Shown here piece after piece: positions 54,553 through 64,000 of a stretch of DNA of 64,000 nucleotides. Numbering within the stretch: the stretch's first letter is position 1; the number at the start of each line of letters is the position of its first letter. The DNA comes from Clarkia xantiana subsp. parviflora (Eukaryota > Streptophyta > Magnoliopsida > Myrtales > Onagraceae), in NCBI GenBank assembly GCA_036873135.1, contig JAPTYO010000015.1:617339-681338 (forward strand), read 5' to 3'. The position numbers and the translations under genes are program-made. Below the pieces are notes generated by a model that was not told where the DNA came from, did no database searches, and worked only from the letters and a program-made list of their open reading frames with translations.

Positions 54553-55238
54553 ACAGGGAGACCGTTGAATCGGATGAGAGGGAAGAACCTTCTAGTTCTG
54601 CTTATCAGGCCAAGAATTTTTCTAAGTCAGGGTTGGCTGCTAATGCTTCCAGTATGTTCTTTTTCCCCTCTCTTTTCTTTGTGATATATTTATGATTGTT
54701 CTCATGCTGCTTCCTTCTTGTTGTTAGAGCGTTCTTCCCTGGTTACCATATGGTTCTTGTGGTGGGTGAGAGTTCAAGTCAATCTAAATCCAAGGCACGG
54801 AAACCTGACTCTGAGGTCGGGCCCTCGGCTGCCAACGAGAAGGAAACCGCGAGAGGCTCTCCTTCAAGTGCCCCCTTGCTGACTCCCTCCCATGATAAGG
54901 AGGTAGTGGTTGAAGAGGCGCCCTCTTTGCTTGACAAAAGGGAACAACCTGTGGCTGGCGATGGGGTGATCATAGGTCTTGATGTCTCTTCTCTATCCCC
55001 TGCCCCCCAGCCGAGGGGCCGAGTCTCAAGTTTATTTCATCTTCATATGGATTTGACGACTTTTGAAGGTGTCTTTGTCTTTCCTATGGGTTATGTTATT
55101 AACCCCTGCGTTGAAGATTTTTCTTTTGGTGACGGGTGTGATCATCATCCTACATTGAGGTTCCCCTCTCTTGCCATGGCTCTGATTAAGATAGAAAATT
55201 CTTGCTTTGGAGTTTGGTGGAGACTGCTCTTGAATTAG
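54553..55238 (+). pseudogene. Possible antisense-gene relic of E5
   Basis: Lies where E2 and E3 carry their antisense gene, and on the corresponding strand. After TTCTTCAG (to 54552) an exon-like piece reads REEPSSSAYQAKNFSKSG and ends at GCTTCCA before GTATGTTC; after TTGTTAGAG a second frame (about 54729-55238) reads KSKARKPDSEVGPSAANEKE, a basic then Ser/Pro-rich stretch like exon 3 of the E2 gene. The phases fit. Direct residue similarity is weak, so the assignment rests on position, splice-like sites and composition. Confidence 0.4.
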
Positions 55239-55517
55239 CCTCTACTAGTGTCGTAGTTGTGATCGTTGTGGGGATCGTTTTGTTATATGCCCTCAATAGT
55301 GCTTGTCGTGATTCTTTGCTTCATGGTTGATTTCGTGAGATATGGAGGTTGTCTTCATATAAGTCCCTACCTTTGATGAGCGTATGAAGGGTGTTGTTTT
55401 TCCTTTTTCTTGAACCTCCTCCTAAGGCTAGGCGTAGCCTTTTGATGTTCGTGGTCGGGATGGTGTCTTTACAATGCATGTCTTTGACAGATGTTTTATG
55501 ATGTGCTGCCATGATAA
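55239..55517 (+). other. E5 interval without recognised features
   Basis: No gene or repeat recognised. Confidence 0.5.
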
Positions 55518-55800
55518 TCACTTCGAGGTATGTGGACATGATAGCCACTTCCTGATGTGTCGGAGTGATAGCCCTTCTGTAGTGTGTGGACATGATAGCC
55601 AGTTCAGGGTATGTGGACATGATAGCCACTTCAAGGTATGTGGACATGATAGCCACTTCAAGATATGTGGACATGATAGCCACTTCAGGGTATGTGGACA
55701 TGATAGCCACTTCAAGATATGTGGACATGATAGCCACTTCAGGGTATGTGGACATGATAGCCACTTCAGGGTATGTGGACATGATAGCCACATCACGATG
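55518..55800 (-). repeat. 27-bp hairpin array of E5, about ten units
   Basis: In element (minus) orientation each unit has GTGG-CTATCATGT-CCAC, the same hairpin as array 2 of E1. The 27-bp period is a multiple of three, so both strands show nine-residue repeat peptides; I regard these as by-products. Confidence 0.9.
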
Positions 55801-56374
55801 TATGGAGTTGTGCTTTAGTATTCCTTTCTCGTTGGAGAGCCTTTATTGCTATAGTTGCCTTTTGTGTAGGCTATGTTTGTTGGGTTAGGTCCCGATGTCT
55901 CGTCTTGTCGGATGTTGTATCTTTTACGCTCTTTAGATGTCTCCTTCATGAGTTGTGCTTGACGATGTTCAAGTCTGATACGAGCATAGGTCACGCGAGG
56001 GCGACATGTATGACAATAATATTTGTCGGAGGTTGATTTGTGTGACTTGTAAGGCAATTCTCTTCTTGATGGGTCGAGCTTATTTTGAGAGCTTTGACCT
56101 TCGGATTTCATGTCTTTGCTATCCTTCTTGGTGGTGTTGGGTTCCTTTGAGATACTTCTCTTGACTTGTGATATGGGTGGTAGTATAACTCGTTACTTTT
56201 CATGATAACCTCTTGTGCTTCTGTATATGATCCTTTGGTCATGGATTTCTCCTTTGAATATGCTTTCCTTTCTTTTTCTTTCTTTTGTGCTTTCCTTCAC
56301 ATCATACCTGCTATCTCATCAAGAAAAAACATTACTTGTTCTTCACATTACTTTACTTAGAAATTTCTTTCTTA
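55801..56374. other. E5 interval without recognised features
   Basis: No gene; T-rich tracts only. Confidence 0.5.
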
Positions 56375-56480
56375 TGGTATCCTTCTGAGCATGGTGTCCT
56401 TCTAAGCATGGTATCCTTCTAAGAATGGTATCCTTCTAAGCATGGTATCCTTCTAAGAATGGTATCCTTCTAAGCATGGT
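56375..56480. repeat. 17-bp tandem repeat of E5
   Basis: About six units of ATGGTATCCTTCTAAGC, slightly varied. Confidence 0.85.
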
Positions 56481-56499
56481 GTGATGATCTCTTCTGATA

Positions 56500-57370
56500 C
56501 CCCTTATACGGTATACGTTGTACTGTTAGACCAAAGATACGCTCTTGGTGGGCGTCGAAATCTGTTCACGAGACAGGCTCTCGGACGGCACTTAACGTTT
56601 CACAGGATAGGCTCCCGGAGGGCACAGGTTAGTCCACCGATACGTTCTTGACGGGTGTCAAAATCTGTTCACGAGACAGGCTCTCGGACGGCACTTAACG
56701 TTTCACAGGATAGGCTCCCGGAGGGCTCAGGTTAGACCAAAGATACGCTCCTGGTGGGCGTCGAACTGGTAGTTTGAAATCTACCTCAAGATACGCTCTT
56801 GGGGGCGTCGAACTGGTAGTGTTTTTTCTACCTCAAGATACGCTCTTGGGGGCGTCGAATCTGGTAGGTTGCAAATCTACCTCAAGATACGCTCCTGGGG
56901 GCGTCGAAATTCGTAGTTTTTGGAAACCACTCTCAAGATACGCTCTTGGTGCGTCGAAGGTCGTAGTGTATAAACTACTCTCAAGATACGCTCTTGGGGG
57001 CGTCGAAGGTCGTAGTATGAACACTACTCTCAAGATACGCTCTTGGGGGCGTCGAAATTCGTAGTTTTTGGAAACCACTCTCAAGATACGCTCTTGGTGC
57101 GTCGAAGGTCGTAGTGTATAAACTACTCTCAAGATGCGCTCTTGGGGGCGTCGAAGGTCGTAGTATGAACACTACTCTCAAGATACGCTCTTGGGGGCGT
57201 CGAAGATCGTAGTATAAAAACTACTCTCAAGATACGCTCTTGGGGGCGTCGAAATCTGTTCGCGGGATAGGCTCCCGGAGGGCACAGGGTTCGTAGTTTT
57301 AGAACTACTCTCAAGATACGCTCTTGGGGGCGTCGAATGTGTTCGCGGGATTGGCTCCCGGAGGGCTCAT
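56500..57370 (-). repeat. Compound hairpin array of E5
   Basis: About fifteen units of roughly 50 bp. Each has CAAGA-TACGC-TCTTG and, between units, a second stem: GGTAG/CTACC in three units and GTAGT/ACTAC in most later ones. Related modules GGCTCCCGGAGGGC and GGCTCTCGGACGGC are interspersed. Repeated peptides on the minus strand (PPRAYLESS) follow from the repeat. Confidence 0.85.
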
Positions 57371-57971
57371 AATGTTACCTTATCTTGTGTCCTTTCTCAT
57401 GTAGGGTGCGTCTTTGGAGGTTGGGTGGAAGAGCTTTTGCTTTGGGTGGGTGGGGGTGGATTTCATTCTCTTGATAACTAGGATGTGGCAATGTTTGTAT
57501 CCTAGGGGTGCTTGTAAATTCTTTCCCCCCCTTCCTTGTGCTTTAGGTTGAAAAGCTCTCTCATAGAATGGCGTCTTGAGTTGTTAATCTCATAGGTGTG
57601 TTTCGGACTAGTTAATCTAATCCATGCTCTTTGCTTGTGCATGGGGAGGTCTGACCGGGCTATGATAATCTTCTTGGAGTGTTGTGGCACTTAGTGTGGT
57701 TTGCCTTTTCCTTCACATTGGAGTATTCTTCAATGCCTTTAGGGGGTGTCACATTGGTCATGCTCCTCCCACCTTGAATGTTGATTATAGTCTTCCTTTG
57801 CATTAGGACTTGAACTTAAAAAGGATGTCTTCCTCTAGGTTTGCAGGTGATGTTCCCTGATTTTCCATGGGTTTGCCCTCGTATTGGCTATTCCTTGTTG
57901 GATAGCTTCATTAGAGACTGCCTTTGTATTACGTACGTATACGTGTTTGAGGTATGTTGAGCTGACAAGTC

Positions 57972-58004
<33 letters not shown>

Positions 58005-58638
58005 GTCATAACCTTCATTCATCATGTATTCGGCGTATGGCCTTAAAGGCGGGATATTTTTCTAGTGCCCCTTTTATCGTGGTTCTCCTCTTGATGGGAT
58101 GCCAGAGTCAAATGTCTTATCATTTGCAGACAAGGTGGTTGATCGGGATGTGCGTCTAGTATGAGGGTCGATCTTGAAACCTTACTCCCCAAGCTTTTGA
58201 GCTCTTCTTTGGTTGATCTTGTAGAACTATTATCCTGCCCTAAGGCTCTTGATAGGAGATGTATCTCATTTTCACACTCTAGTTGTTGCACTATCTCTTT
58301 TGCTAATCTTGCATCTCTAGAGTTTCTCTCTTGGTGCATGACTTCAATGACAGGATTTTCTACCGATGTTTATTCTATTAGGACTTGTATCCTTGGTTGC
58401 CCTCCTTTCTTGTGAGATGGCGAAGGAGTGTTTATGAACACTCCAATGTGTCGTACTTGGTAGAGGTATGCGCCTAATCCTTATGGCGCTGTCTTGAATC
58501 TTCGTGTACCTATATCTGATGGACATGTTATTCATTACATATATAGTACGGAGTCCAAGGATCTCCGGGTTAGGATCATATTTTGAGAACAGAGACATAG
58601 TCATCTATCAGATGACATCTTTTCTACGGAGTTAATTT
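57371..58638 (-). other. E5 internal region, no recognised domain
   Basis: Contains a T run of about 29 (57976-58004) and a minus-strand open frame (58339-58043: NEIHLLSRALGQDN) of unknown nature. RT and integrase motifs were looked for and not found. Confidence 0.5.
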
Positions 58639-58938
58639 TTACAAGGATAAATGCAAGGAAACTTGTAAGGATACTTGTAAGGATATGTGTTCCATCCTTT
58701 TCCTGGTTCGTTTGCAGTGCCGTGTCCCTAATGGGTGTGTTGATGTTCTGACCACCTTTACTAGTAGGGGTTCCTTTGGTATTAGGTATGCCTGACTCTT
58801 CTCTAATATCATCAATGGTTGGTCATGGGAGATGTCTGACGGACTCCCTTCATGTACTATGGTTCTCTTCATGTCAAAGTTGGTGATTCCCTCTCTTATG
58901 ACTAACATATCATTGTGTGGAAATACTATGTTTTCCAT
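58639..58938 (-). pseudogene. Protease relic of E5
   Basis: The frame HNDMLVIREGITNFDMKRTI, VHEGSPSDISH, then HPLGTR aligns with E2 protease HEDALVVTLDVGGFEVKRIL, IDGGSSSDILF and YPLGVI. The position of the catalytic Asp in IDGG is His here (VHEG), so it cannot act as an aspartic protease. About 99 codons remain open. Confidence 0.62.
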
Positions 58939-60136
58939 ATCCCTTTTTAAAAGCTTGATGATGGTGTCACCGTTCTTCCTTTGCTAGGCTTGGTGTCCTT
59001 GAGGGTTTTTGATGGAAGTGTATTCCATTACCTTGGATGAGCTTCCTAAGTGTAGTTGTGTCTCCTGGCTATTTTGTGAAATCATAAAGATCCGCTGGAG
59101 GTGTTTGCCTTTGATGGTGGGTGTTACCCATGTGATATGGTTTCCTCCATTTTTTGAGGGATGTGTTCGCGGCTACCCCCTCTTGTGCTAATGGGCGTTT
59201 GTGGGGAGGGCATGTTGTGACTGGTGCCCCCCTTGCATACCAATGCCATATGGGATCCTTTGACGGGCTTGGCCCTAGGATGCTTAGTGGACGGTTGTAG
59301 TAGGGGTAATCCTTCATGGTAGTTCCTCTATAGGATGTTGGGAGTGTTCAACTTATTTTTGTAAGTGAGCTTTCCATCTTGTGATCTTTCCCAGAAACTT
59401 GACCTTATAGGTGTTCTTTGGGATTGAGGAATCTGTTGCTTGTGCATCTCTTGATTGTCGACGGCCTTTTACTGATTCTTCTAGTGGTCCACCTGTGTAT
59501 ATATATATCACGGAGCCCGAAGGCGTCCGGTATGGTCATTCTTGGAAAACATGTTGATGTTAAGTATCATAATCTACTCCTTTTAGGGAGTTGACTTGTT
59601 ATGCAGTTAAATTAAATAAGAGGATATGGGAAGGATATGGGTGTGGGGTGTTGAAATCCCCTGCTTCCTTGGTAATGTAACTGTCTTCCTCCATTAGTCT
59701 GTGTGTATTCCTTCCACTTGAGGAATATGAGGTCGCATCCTTGCAAGGCAGACTAGGTGGAGGTGTATCCTTCATGTATGCTATGTGCGGTCTCACTCTA
59801 CTATGTCTCTCCATGAGACTTCCCATTGTAGTAGCTATGTGCTGACGTGGTGTGGTACTCTATTAGTTCCCTGTTCAAATCCTTGTCTTTTCAACTCCTC
59901 CTCTGTCCTAGGAGGACGTGTGCCAAGGGTTGTCATGCACAAGGGGTTTGGACCTGTCGTGCTGTATCATGGGTAGGTGGTTGCTTTATTGTGTTGTTGG
60001 GACTATGACCCTCCCTTTGAGCTTTCCTTGGTATGTCCCTTAGGCATGTCTGTGGTGATACGGACTGTATGTGTACATTGCCATGGTTGATGTTGGAACT
60101 CCTATATCCTTGTTGGTCTGTCATGTATGTCTTCCC
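58939..60136 (-). other. E5 gag-protease interval, degenerate
   Basis: Several minus-strand open pieces (59826-59599, 59317-59069) rich in His and Pro but without a recognised domain. Probably decayed gag; no zinc knuckle identified. Confidence 0.45.
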
Positions 60137-60842
60137 TTAGTGCGGTGTATGTCCCTGTTGGGGTACTTGGTGGAATTCTTGCCTCCTTTGAGGTCTTGGC
60201 TGTCTGTCTGCTCCCAGTGGGGTGTAGGCCCTGGCGTCCTGTTGTTGCCTAGGAGGCACAAATTGCTGCCTTCCCTCTGGGAGTGGCCCTTGGTTATCTC
60301 TCATTTGTTCTTCTCGCTGCCTTGTTCGAGGGTGCGAGTGGTGTTCTTCTTCTGGGTCTTGTTCTTCCTCATGAACTTCTTCTTCTTCATGCTGGTGTTT
60401 CCTTCTCTGCCTGTTCCTCAGAGTCTCTATATGGGCTAGCAGCTCATCCAATGTGTTCATCAACCTCGGAGTCACTGTCTGTGCTCCTTGCGAGTATGCG
60501 GGCCTTATGTTGGTTGTGTGGGCACGATTGTCGTTCCTTTGAGTCATTATTCCACATGGATACCCTTGAGGTTGTGCCTCATAGTAGTACCCCTGTGGAG
60601 GTGCCGTGTATTGGGATGGCACTCCTTGTTGCCCCCTGTCCCTGTGGCTTCCTAGTCAATGGAGTTAGAGCTGTGGAAGCCTCCTCCCTGCTTGTTAGGC
60701 TGGGGTGCCTGTGGGGCTACCTGAGGCTCTGGTGTGCAGGCTGTTTCTCTGGGTTAGGCTGCCTTGCTGGAGGTATAGGATGTCTCCCTCGCCTATTGCC
60801 CCCAGGTGGGCGGTGATGCCTAGATACTAAGTTGTTTGTCAT
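60137..60842 (-). pseudogene. E5 gag N-terminal part
   Basis: ATG at 60842 opens TNNLVSRHHRPPGG, a Pro/Gln/Arg-rich start like other Tat gags, with a stop at about 60715. A further frame (60622-60137) has LMNTLDELLAHIETLRNR, the same N-terminal helix as E4 gag (MITALEDLLAFRESLKNQ), then an acidic His/Glu stretch and a Gln/Arg-rich tail. It lies about 50 bp after the primer site, as expected for gag. Confidence 0.65.
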
Positions 60843-60871
60843 CGCTCTTGTTATTGCCAGGCTTTCTGTTC

Positions 60872-60892
60872 GAAGCCCACAGACGGCGCCAA
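60872..60892 (-). other. E5 primer-binding site
   Basis: The minus strand reads TTGGCGCCGTCTGTGGGCTT just inside the 5' LTR end at 60894, which fixes the element's orientation. Confidence 0.8.
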
Positions 60893-60893
60893 G

Positions 60894-61921
60894 TGTTAGG
60901 TTATAAAGTCTAGGTCAACGGGTCGTCAATCTAGAATTTATCTCCCACTAATGAAATGTCGGGTTCAGTTCTCCTAGGACTAGTCGTTCTGATCCATGCC
61001 CTTATACTCCCTTGGGGTAGTCGTTCTGATCCATGCCCTTCTCTTCTCTCCTTCTGACCTCCTTTCCTTCTCTCCTTTTGACCTCCTGAGGCTTGTACTT
61101 CTTACCCCTGGGGCTTGTCCTACTGCTCTATGCTCTTCTGCTTCCTTGGTTCTCTTCTCCTTGCCATCCTGCAAGAGGGGCAATACCAGGCACAGAGGGG
61201 GGGGGGGGGGGGGGTGGTGCCTGATGAACCCTCTCCTATGCCTAAGTCAGTACGGTTTTAGAGAGATAAAGCTAGAGAGATGTCAGAGCAAAATTGTGCA
61301 ACTTGCCAAGATGATCCAATGAGTTGTGAAGGTGGGGTATTTATAGGCAACGGTGTCATTAAGGTGGCTTAATGACATCGTTAACCTTTAAACACAATTA
61401 ATTAACCTTTAAGCACATAATTAAGACCTTAGGATTCGGCGAAGGTAGGCGGAGTGGACCGAGTGTGGGAGTCCGAAAATGGTGCCGGGGCCCTTGGGGG
61501 GAGGAGAAATCTGACCCCCAGGGGTAGGGGTTGGGTGAGGGCACCCAACCCCTCCTAGGGAGGATGGGGTTGGCCAACCCCATCCCCCCTAGGGGAGATC
61601 GGGTTGGCCGACCCGATCTCTCCTAGGAGAGATCGGGTTGGCCGACCCGATCTCTCCTAGGAGAGATCGGGTTGGTCCACCCGATCTCCCCTAGGGGAGA
61701 TCGGGTTGGCTGACCCGATCTCCCCTAGGGGAGGTCGGGTGTGGCCACCCAACCTCACCTAGGCGAGTCTGACTCGGCCGGACGGGCGCTTCGGCCTCGT
61801 CCGAGCCGTTGGTGTTTTCGCGAAGGGTTCGGGTTGAAGTTTCGATTTACAATCATAAATGGGACGATAAAAATGTAACGGTTCGGAAGTCAACGGGTTC
61901 AAATTGGGCGTATATCCATCA
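60894..61921 (-). repeat. E5 5' LTR
   Basis: 1028 bp, almost identical to 52593-53638. The G run at about 61197-61214 is longer (about 18 against 12), the GATGCC motif has one change, and the palindromic array has a different unit count. Confidence 0.92.
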
Positions 61922-62158
61922 GAGATGATGGACATGGTCGAGGCCACTTACATTCTAGGCATTAAGATTGCTAGAGATCGTGTTGCTCGAAGATTATGTC
62001 TTTCTCAGGAAGCCTATATAAAAAATTTGTTGGAAGGTTCAATCTCTATGATGCAAAACCCGTGGAGATGCCGGTTGTATATGGGGTGCGTTGTCGAAGC
62101 GTGATGACCCAAAGAAACTGGCAGAGCGTGAACAGATGAAAGTGCATAGTACCTCAGA
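61922..62158 (+). pseudogene. Copia RT of copy C, continued after E5
   Basis: After the second GAGAT the frame resumes with VEATYILGIKIARDRVARRL and CLSQEAYIKNLLEG, matching copy B 13350-13440. It frameshifts after about 62035. Confidence 0.8.
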
Positions 62159-62808
62159 ATGGTAGGAAGTATGATCTACACGATGCAATACACTCGTTTG
62201 GATATCTGTTACGATGTGGGCTTAGTAGCGTTTCCAATCAGAACCCATTTATCAACATTTAAAATCCATCAAACGATTATGAGATATCTGAAAGGTACGA
62301 CAGACTACGGACTGTGTTATGAGGGATGTAATCTAGAATCGATAGGATATAGTGACGCTGACCACGGTGGTGATCTAGGTGATCGTAAGTCCACCTTAGG
62401 AGGAGTGTTTCTCCTTGCTAATGCCGCCATCTCTTTGATGAGCAAGAAGCAATCCTTTGTCGCGTTTTCTACTATGGAATCCGAATTCGTAGCTCTTCTA
62501 ATAATGCCCAGGATGCTGTCTGGCTAAGGAGACTGATGACTGCCCTGCTTGACGTCGAGGACAGGAGTAAGCCTTTGTGCATCTACTCTGACAGTCAAGC
62601 AGCAATAAGGGCAGTCAAGATTCATAAGTCCCATAGTAGGACAAAACATATTGATATAAAATATAAATATGCGAAGAGTGTGGTAGAGGAAAAGCTAATC
62701 GCAGTTGAATTCAAACCTTCAGAGGATATGATTGTGGATCCATTAACTAAACCCTTACGCAAGAAATGTTTTCGAAAAGCACGTAAAACTACTTGGATTA
62801 TGTAGGAT
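62159..62808 (+). pseudogene. Copia RNase H of copy C
   Basis: GSMIYTMQYTRLDICYDVGL, RYLKGTTDYGL, GYSDADHGGDLGDRKSTLGG (first Asp), ISLMSKKQSFVAFSTMESEF (Glu), then after a frameshift near 62500 KPLCIYSDSQAAIRAVKIHK (third Asp), RTKHIDIKYKYAKSVVEEK and the pol end DMIVDPLTKPLRKKCFRK. Only the one frameshift separates it from a complete domain. Confidence 0.85.
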
Positions 62809-63370
62809 TTAGAAAGCATGAATTAAGAAAGTAACATTTTTGAATTTGAAGTAATATTTGAATAAAATAATTGCTAATTGAGTTTATCATGTTTACGACG
62901 TCATAATAGCATCATTACATCAGATGGACGGTCTAAAAACTAGTCGTTGGAGCGTAAAACCTCCTAATAAATTATGTCGATGTGGACTCTGCCATGTCAA
63001 ACGGGCACGGTCGCCTTGATGGAGAGCATTCCTCAGCCTTATCAAGACCGGCTAAGAACCATGGTGTTTCGAAAGAGAAACCTAGTTATGCAAAATGATC
63101 ATTTGGTTTCGGGATAACACGACATTATCAAAGTTTTGCAGATCGCCGTAACGAACTTTGTTCGTCTACTACCACATTCAAGGCAAGATGATAATGTACG
63201 ATAGCATATGACATTCCAATTCCTAATATAAAATAAATTCAGGTTATGCTATCGACGCGCACTTCATACTGCGTGTGCCATGTTCAACCATGGGGTCAGG
63301 ATCGGTTGTGATAGACAGAATCTTCTGAGATTCTGAAGGACACAAACTTCTTCACCTTCTGCGTATGACT
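62809..63370 (+). other. 3' untranslated part of copia copy C
   Basis: No gene recognised. No copia 3' LTR start is seen before the next LTR at 63371. Confidence 0.5.
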
Positions 63371-64000
63371 TGATGGATATACGCCCAATTTGAACCCGTT
63401 GACTTCCAAACCGTTGTATTTTTATCATCCCATTAACGATTGTAAATCGAAACTTCAAACCCGAACACTTCGCGAAAACATCAACGGCTCGGACGAGGCC
63501 GGAGCGCTCGTCCGGCCGAGGCAAACTCACCTAGGTGAGGTTGGGTGGCCACACCCGACCTCCCCTAGGAGAGATCGGGTCAGCCAACCCGATCTCTCCT
63601 AGGGGAGATCGGGTGGACCAACCCGATCTCTCCTAGGAGAGATCGGGTCGGCCAACCCGATCTCTCCTAGGAGGGATGGGGTTGGCCAACCCCATCCTCC
63701 CTAGGAGGGGTTGGGTGCCCTCACCCAACCCCTACCCTTGGGGGTCGGATTTCTCCTCCCCCAAGGGCCCCTGCGCCATTTTCGGACACCCACACTCGGT
63801 TCACGTCGCCTACCTTCTCCGTATCCTAAGGTCTTAATTATGCGCTTAAAGGTTAATTAATTGTGTTTAGAGGTTAACGATGTCATTAAGCCACCTTAAT
63901 GACACCGTTGCCTATAAATACCCCACCTTCACAACTCGCCAGGGATCTTGGCAATTTGGATTATTTTGCTCTGACATCTCTCTAGTTTATCTCTCTAAAA
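63371..64000 (+). repeat. LTR of the E5 family, plus strand, cut by the window end
   Basis: Starts TGATGGATATACGCCCAATT, the LTR start of E5, and follows that LTR through the palindromic array (63530-63725) to the TATA box CTATAAATA (63913-63921) with visible divergence. Whether it is a solo LTR or the start of a full element cannot be seen. Confidence 0.85.

Larger units (their letters stand above)
52593..61921 (-). mobile_element. E5: young non-autonomous Tat-like element
   Basis: 9,329 bp between GAGAT (52588-52592) and GAGAT (61922-61926). In element orientation: 5' LTR 61921-60894, primer site, gag N-terminus, a protease relic, no RT or integrase, two hairpin arrays, relics of an antisense gene, purine tract, 3' LTR 53638-52593. 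The LTRs differ by about two substitutions, a G-run length and the number of palindromic units. The gene order matches E2 and E3, showing it derives from an autonomous Tat element. Confidence 0.9.
47440..63370 (+). mobile_element. Ty1/copia copy C, decayed, split by E5
   Basis: Order: partial 5' LTR (to 47772), altered primer site TGGTAACGGAGCC, 1.7-kb leader, gag remnant, degenerate region, integrase, linker, RT, E5 insertion (52593-61921), rest of RT and RNase H to 62805, and a 3' untranslated part. Removing E5 with one GAGAT restores the RT frame seen in copy B. Many stops and frameshifts. No 3' LTR is seen before the E5-family LTR at 63371, so the element's right end is cut or lies beyond the window. 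Confidence 0.78.

Noticed and set aside
55474..55888. Nine-residue repeat proteins on both strands
   Set aside because: A 27-bp repeat gives a nine-residue period on any open frame; the shared DNA hairpin with E1 is the better explanation.
57976..58004. T run as the poly(A) tail of a LINE or SINE on the minus strand
   Set aside because: No LINE or SINE body and no target duplication are seen next to it; it lies in the E5 interior.

Overview
The window is an intergenic, transposon-packed stretch of a plant nuclear genome, most likely an angiosperm. I see no host gene, tRNA, CRISPR array or bacterial-type operon. The evidence is a set of plant-type LTR retrotransposons (Ty1/copia primed by initiator tRNA-Met; Ty3/gypsy of the Tat lineage with two RNase H domains, a TTGGCGCCGTCT primer site and antisense extra genes), a plant L1-type LINE, and fragments of plastid DNA. 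Nearly everything is explained by nested insertion.

Layout. 1-1028: mosaic of plastid fragments (16S, atpB, psbD, 23S; mixed strands). 1210-3506: 5' LTR and leader of a copia element on the minus strand (copy A), abutting a broken L1 LINE (3507-6228) that itself carries an 807-bp solo LTR (4220-5026, duplication ATTTC). 6229-7511: minus-strand copia integrase fragment. 7512-13888: copia copy B (plus), cut inside its RNase H by element E4. E4 (13889 to about 47439) is a gag-only Tat-like element whose 5' LTR is split by E1. E1 (14100-42118, duplication ACGGG, LTRs differ at 4 of 409 positions by eye) is a long non-coding element with hairpin arrays. Inside E1 lie E2 (15716-26603, duplication ATGAT, 638-bp LTRs identical by eye) and E3 (27455-36982, minus strand, rearranged). 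47440-63370: decayed copia copy C, split in its reverse transcriptase by E5 (52593-61921, minus strand, duplication GAGAT), a young non-autonomous Tat-like element. 63371-64000: start of another LTR of the E5 family.

How the parts work together. E2 is the only near-complete autonomous element: gag-pol on the plus strand, a 50-bp tandem array, then a four-exon gene on the opposite strand with its own TATA box. E3 carries the same gene order. E1, E4 and E5 lack a polymerase and would have to use proteins from an E2-like helper; E5 keeps gag and protease relics and E4 keeps gag with a duplicated zinc-knuckle module.

Most interesting signals: (1) arrays of small hairpins in E1 and E5 with a conserved 9-nt loop and stems that change on both sides together; one array type is shared by the two families; (2) a conserved GGAGAGGG-hairpin-TGCAGG module in the R/U5 part of five otherwise unlike Tat LTRs, also with covarying stems; (3) an intact antisense four-exon gene in the very young E2; (4) an E3 structure that joins a duplicated block to what looks like the empty insertion site, which is either an assembly chimera or an unusual recombination product. 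Alignments were done by eye; all counts of differences should be recomputed.
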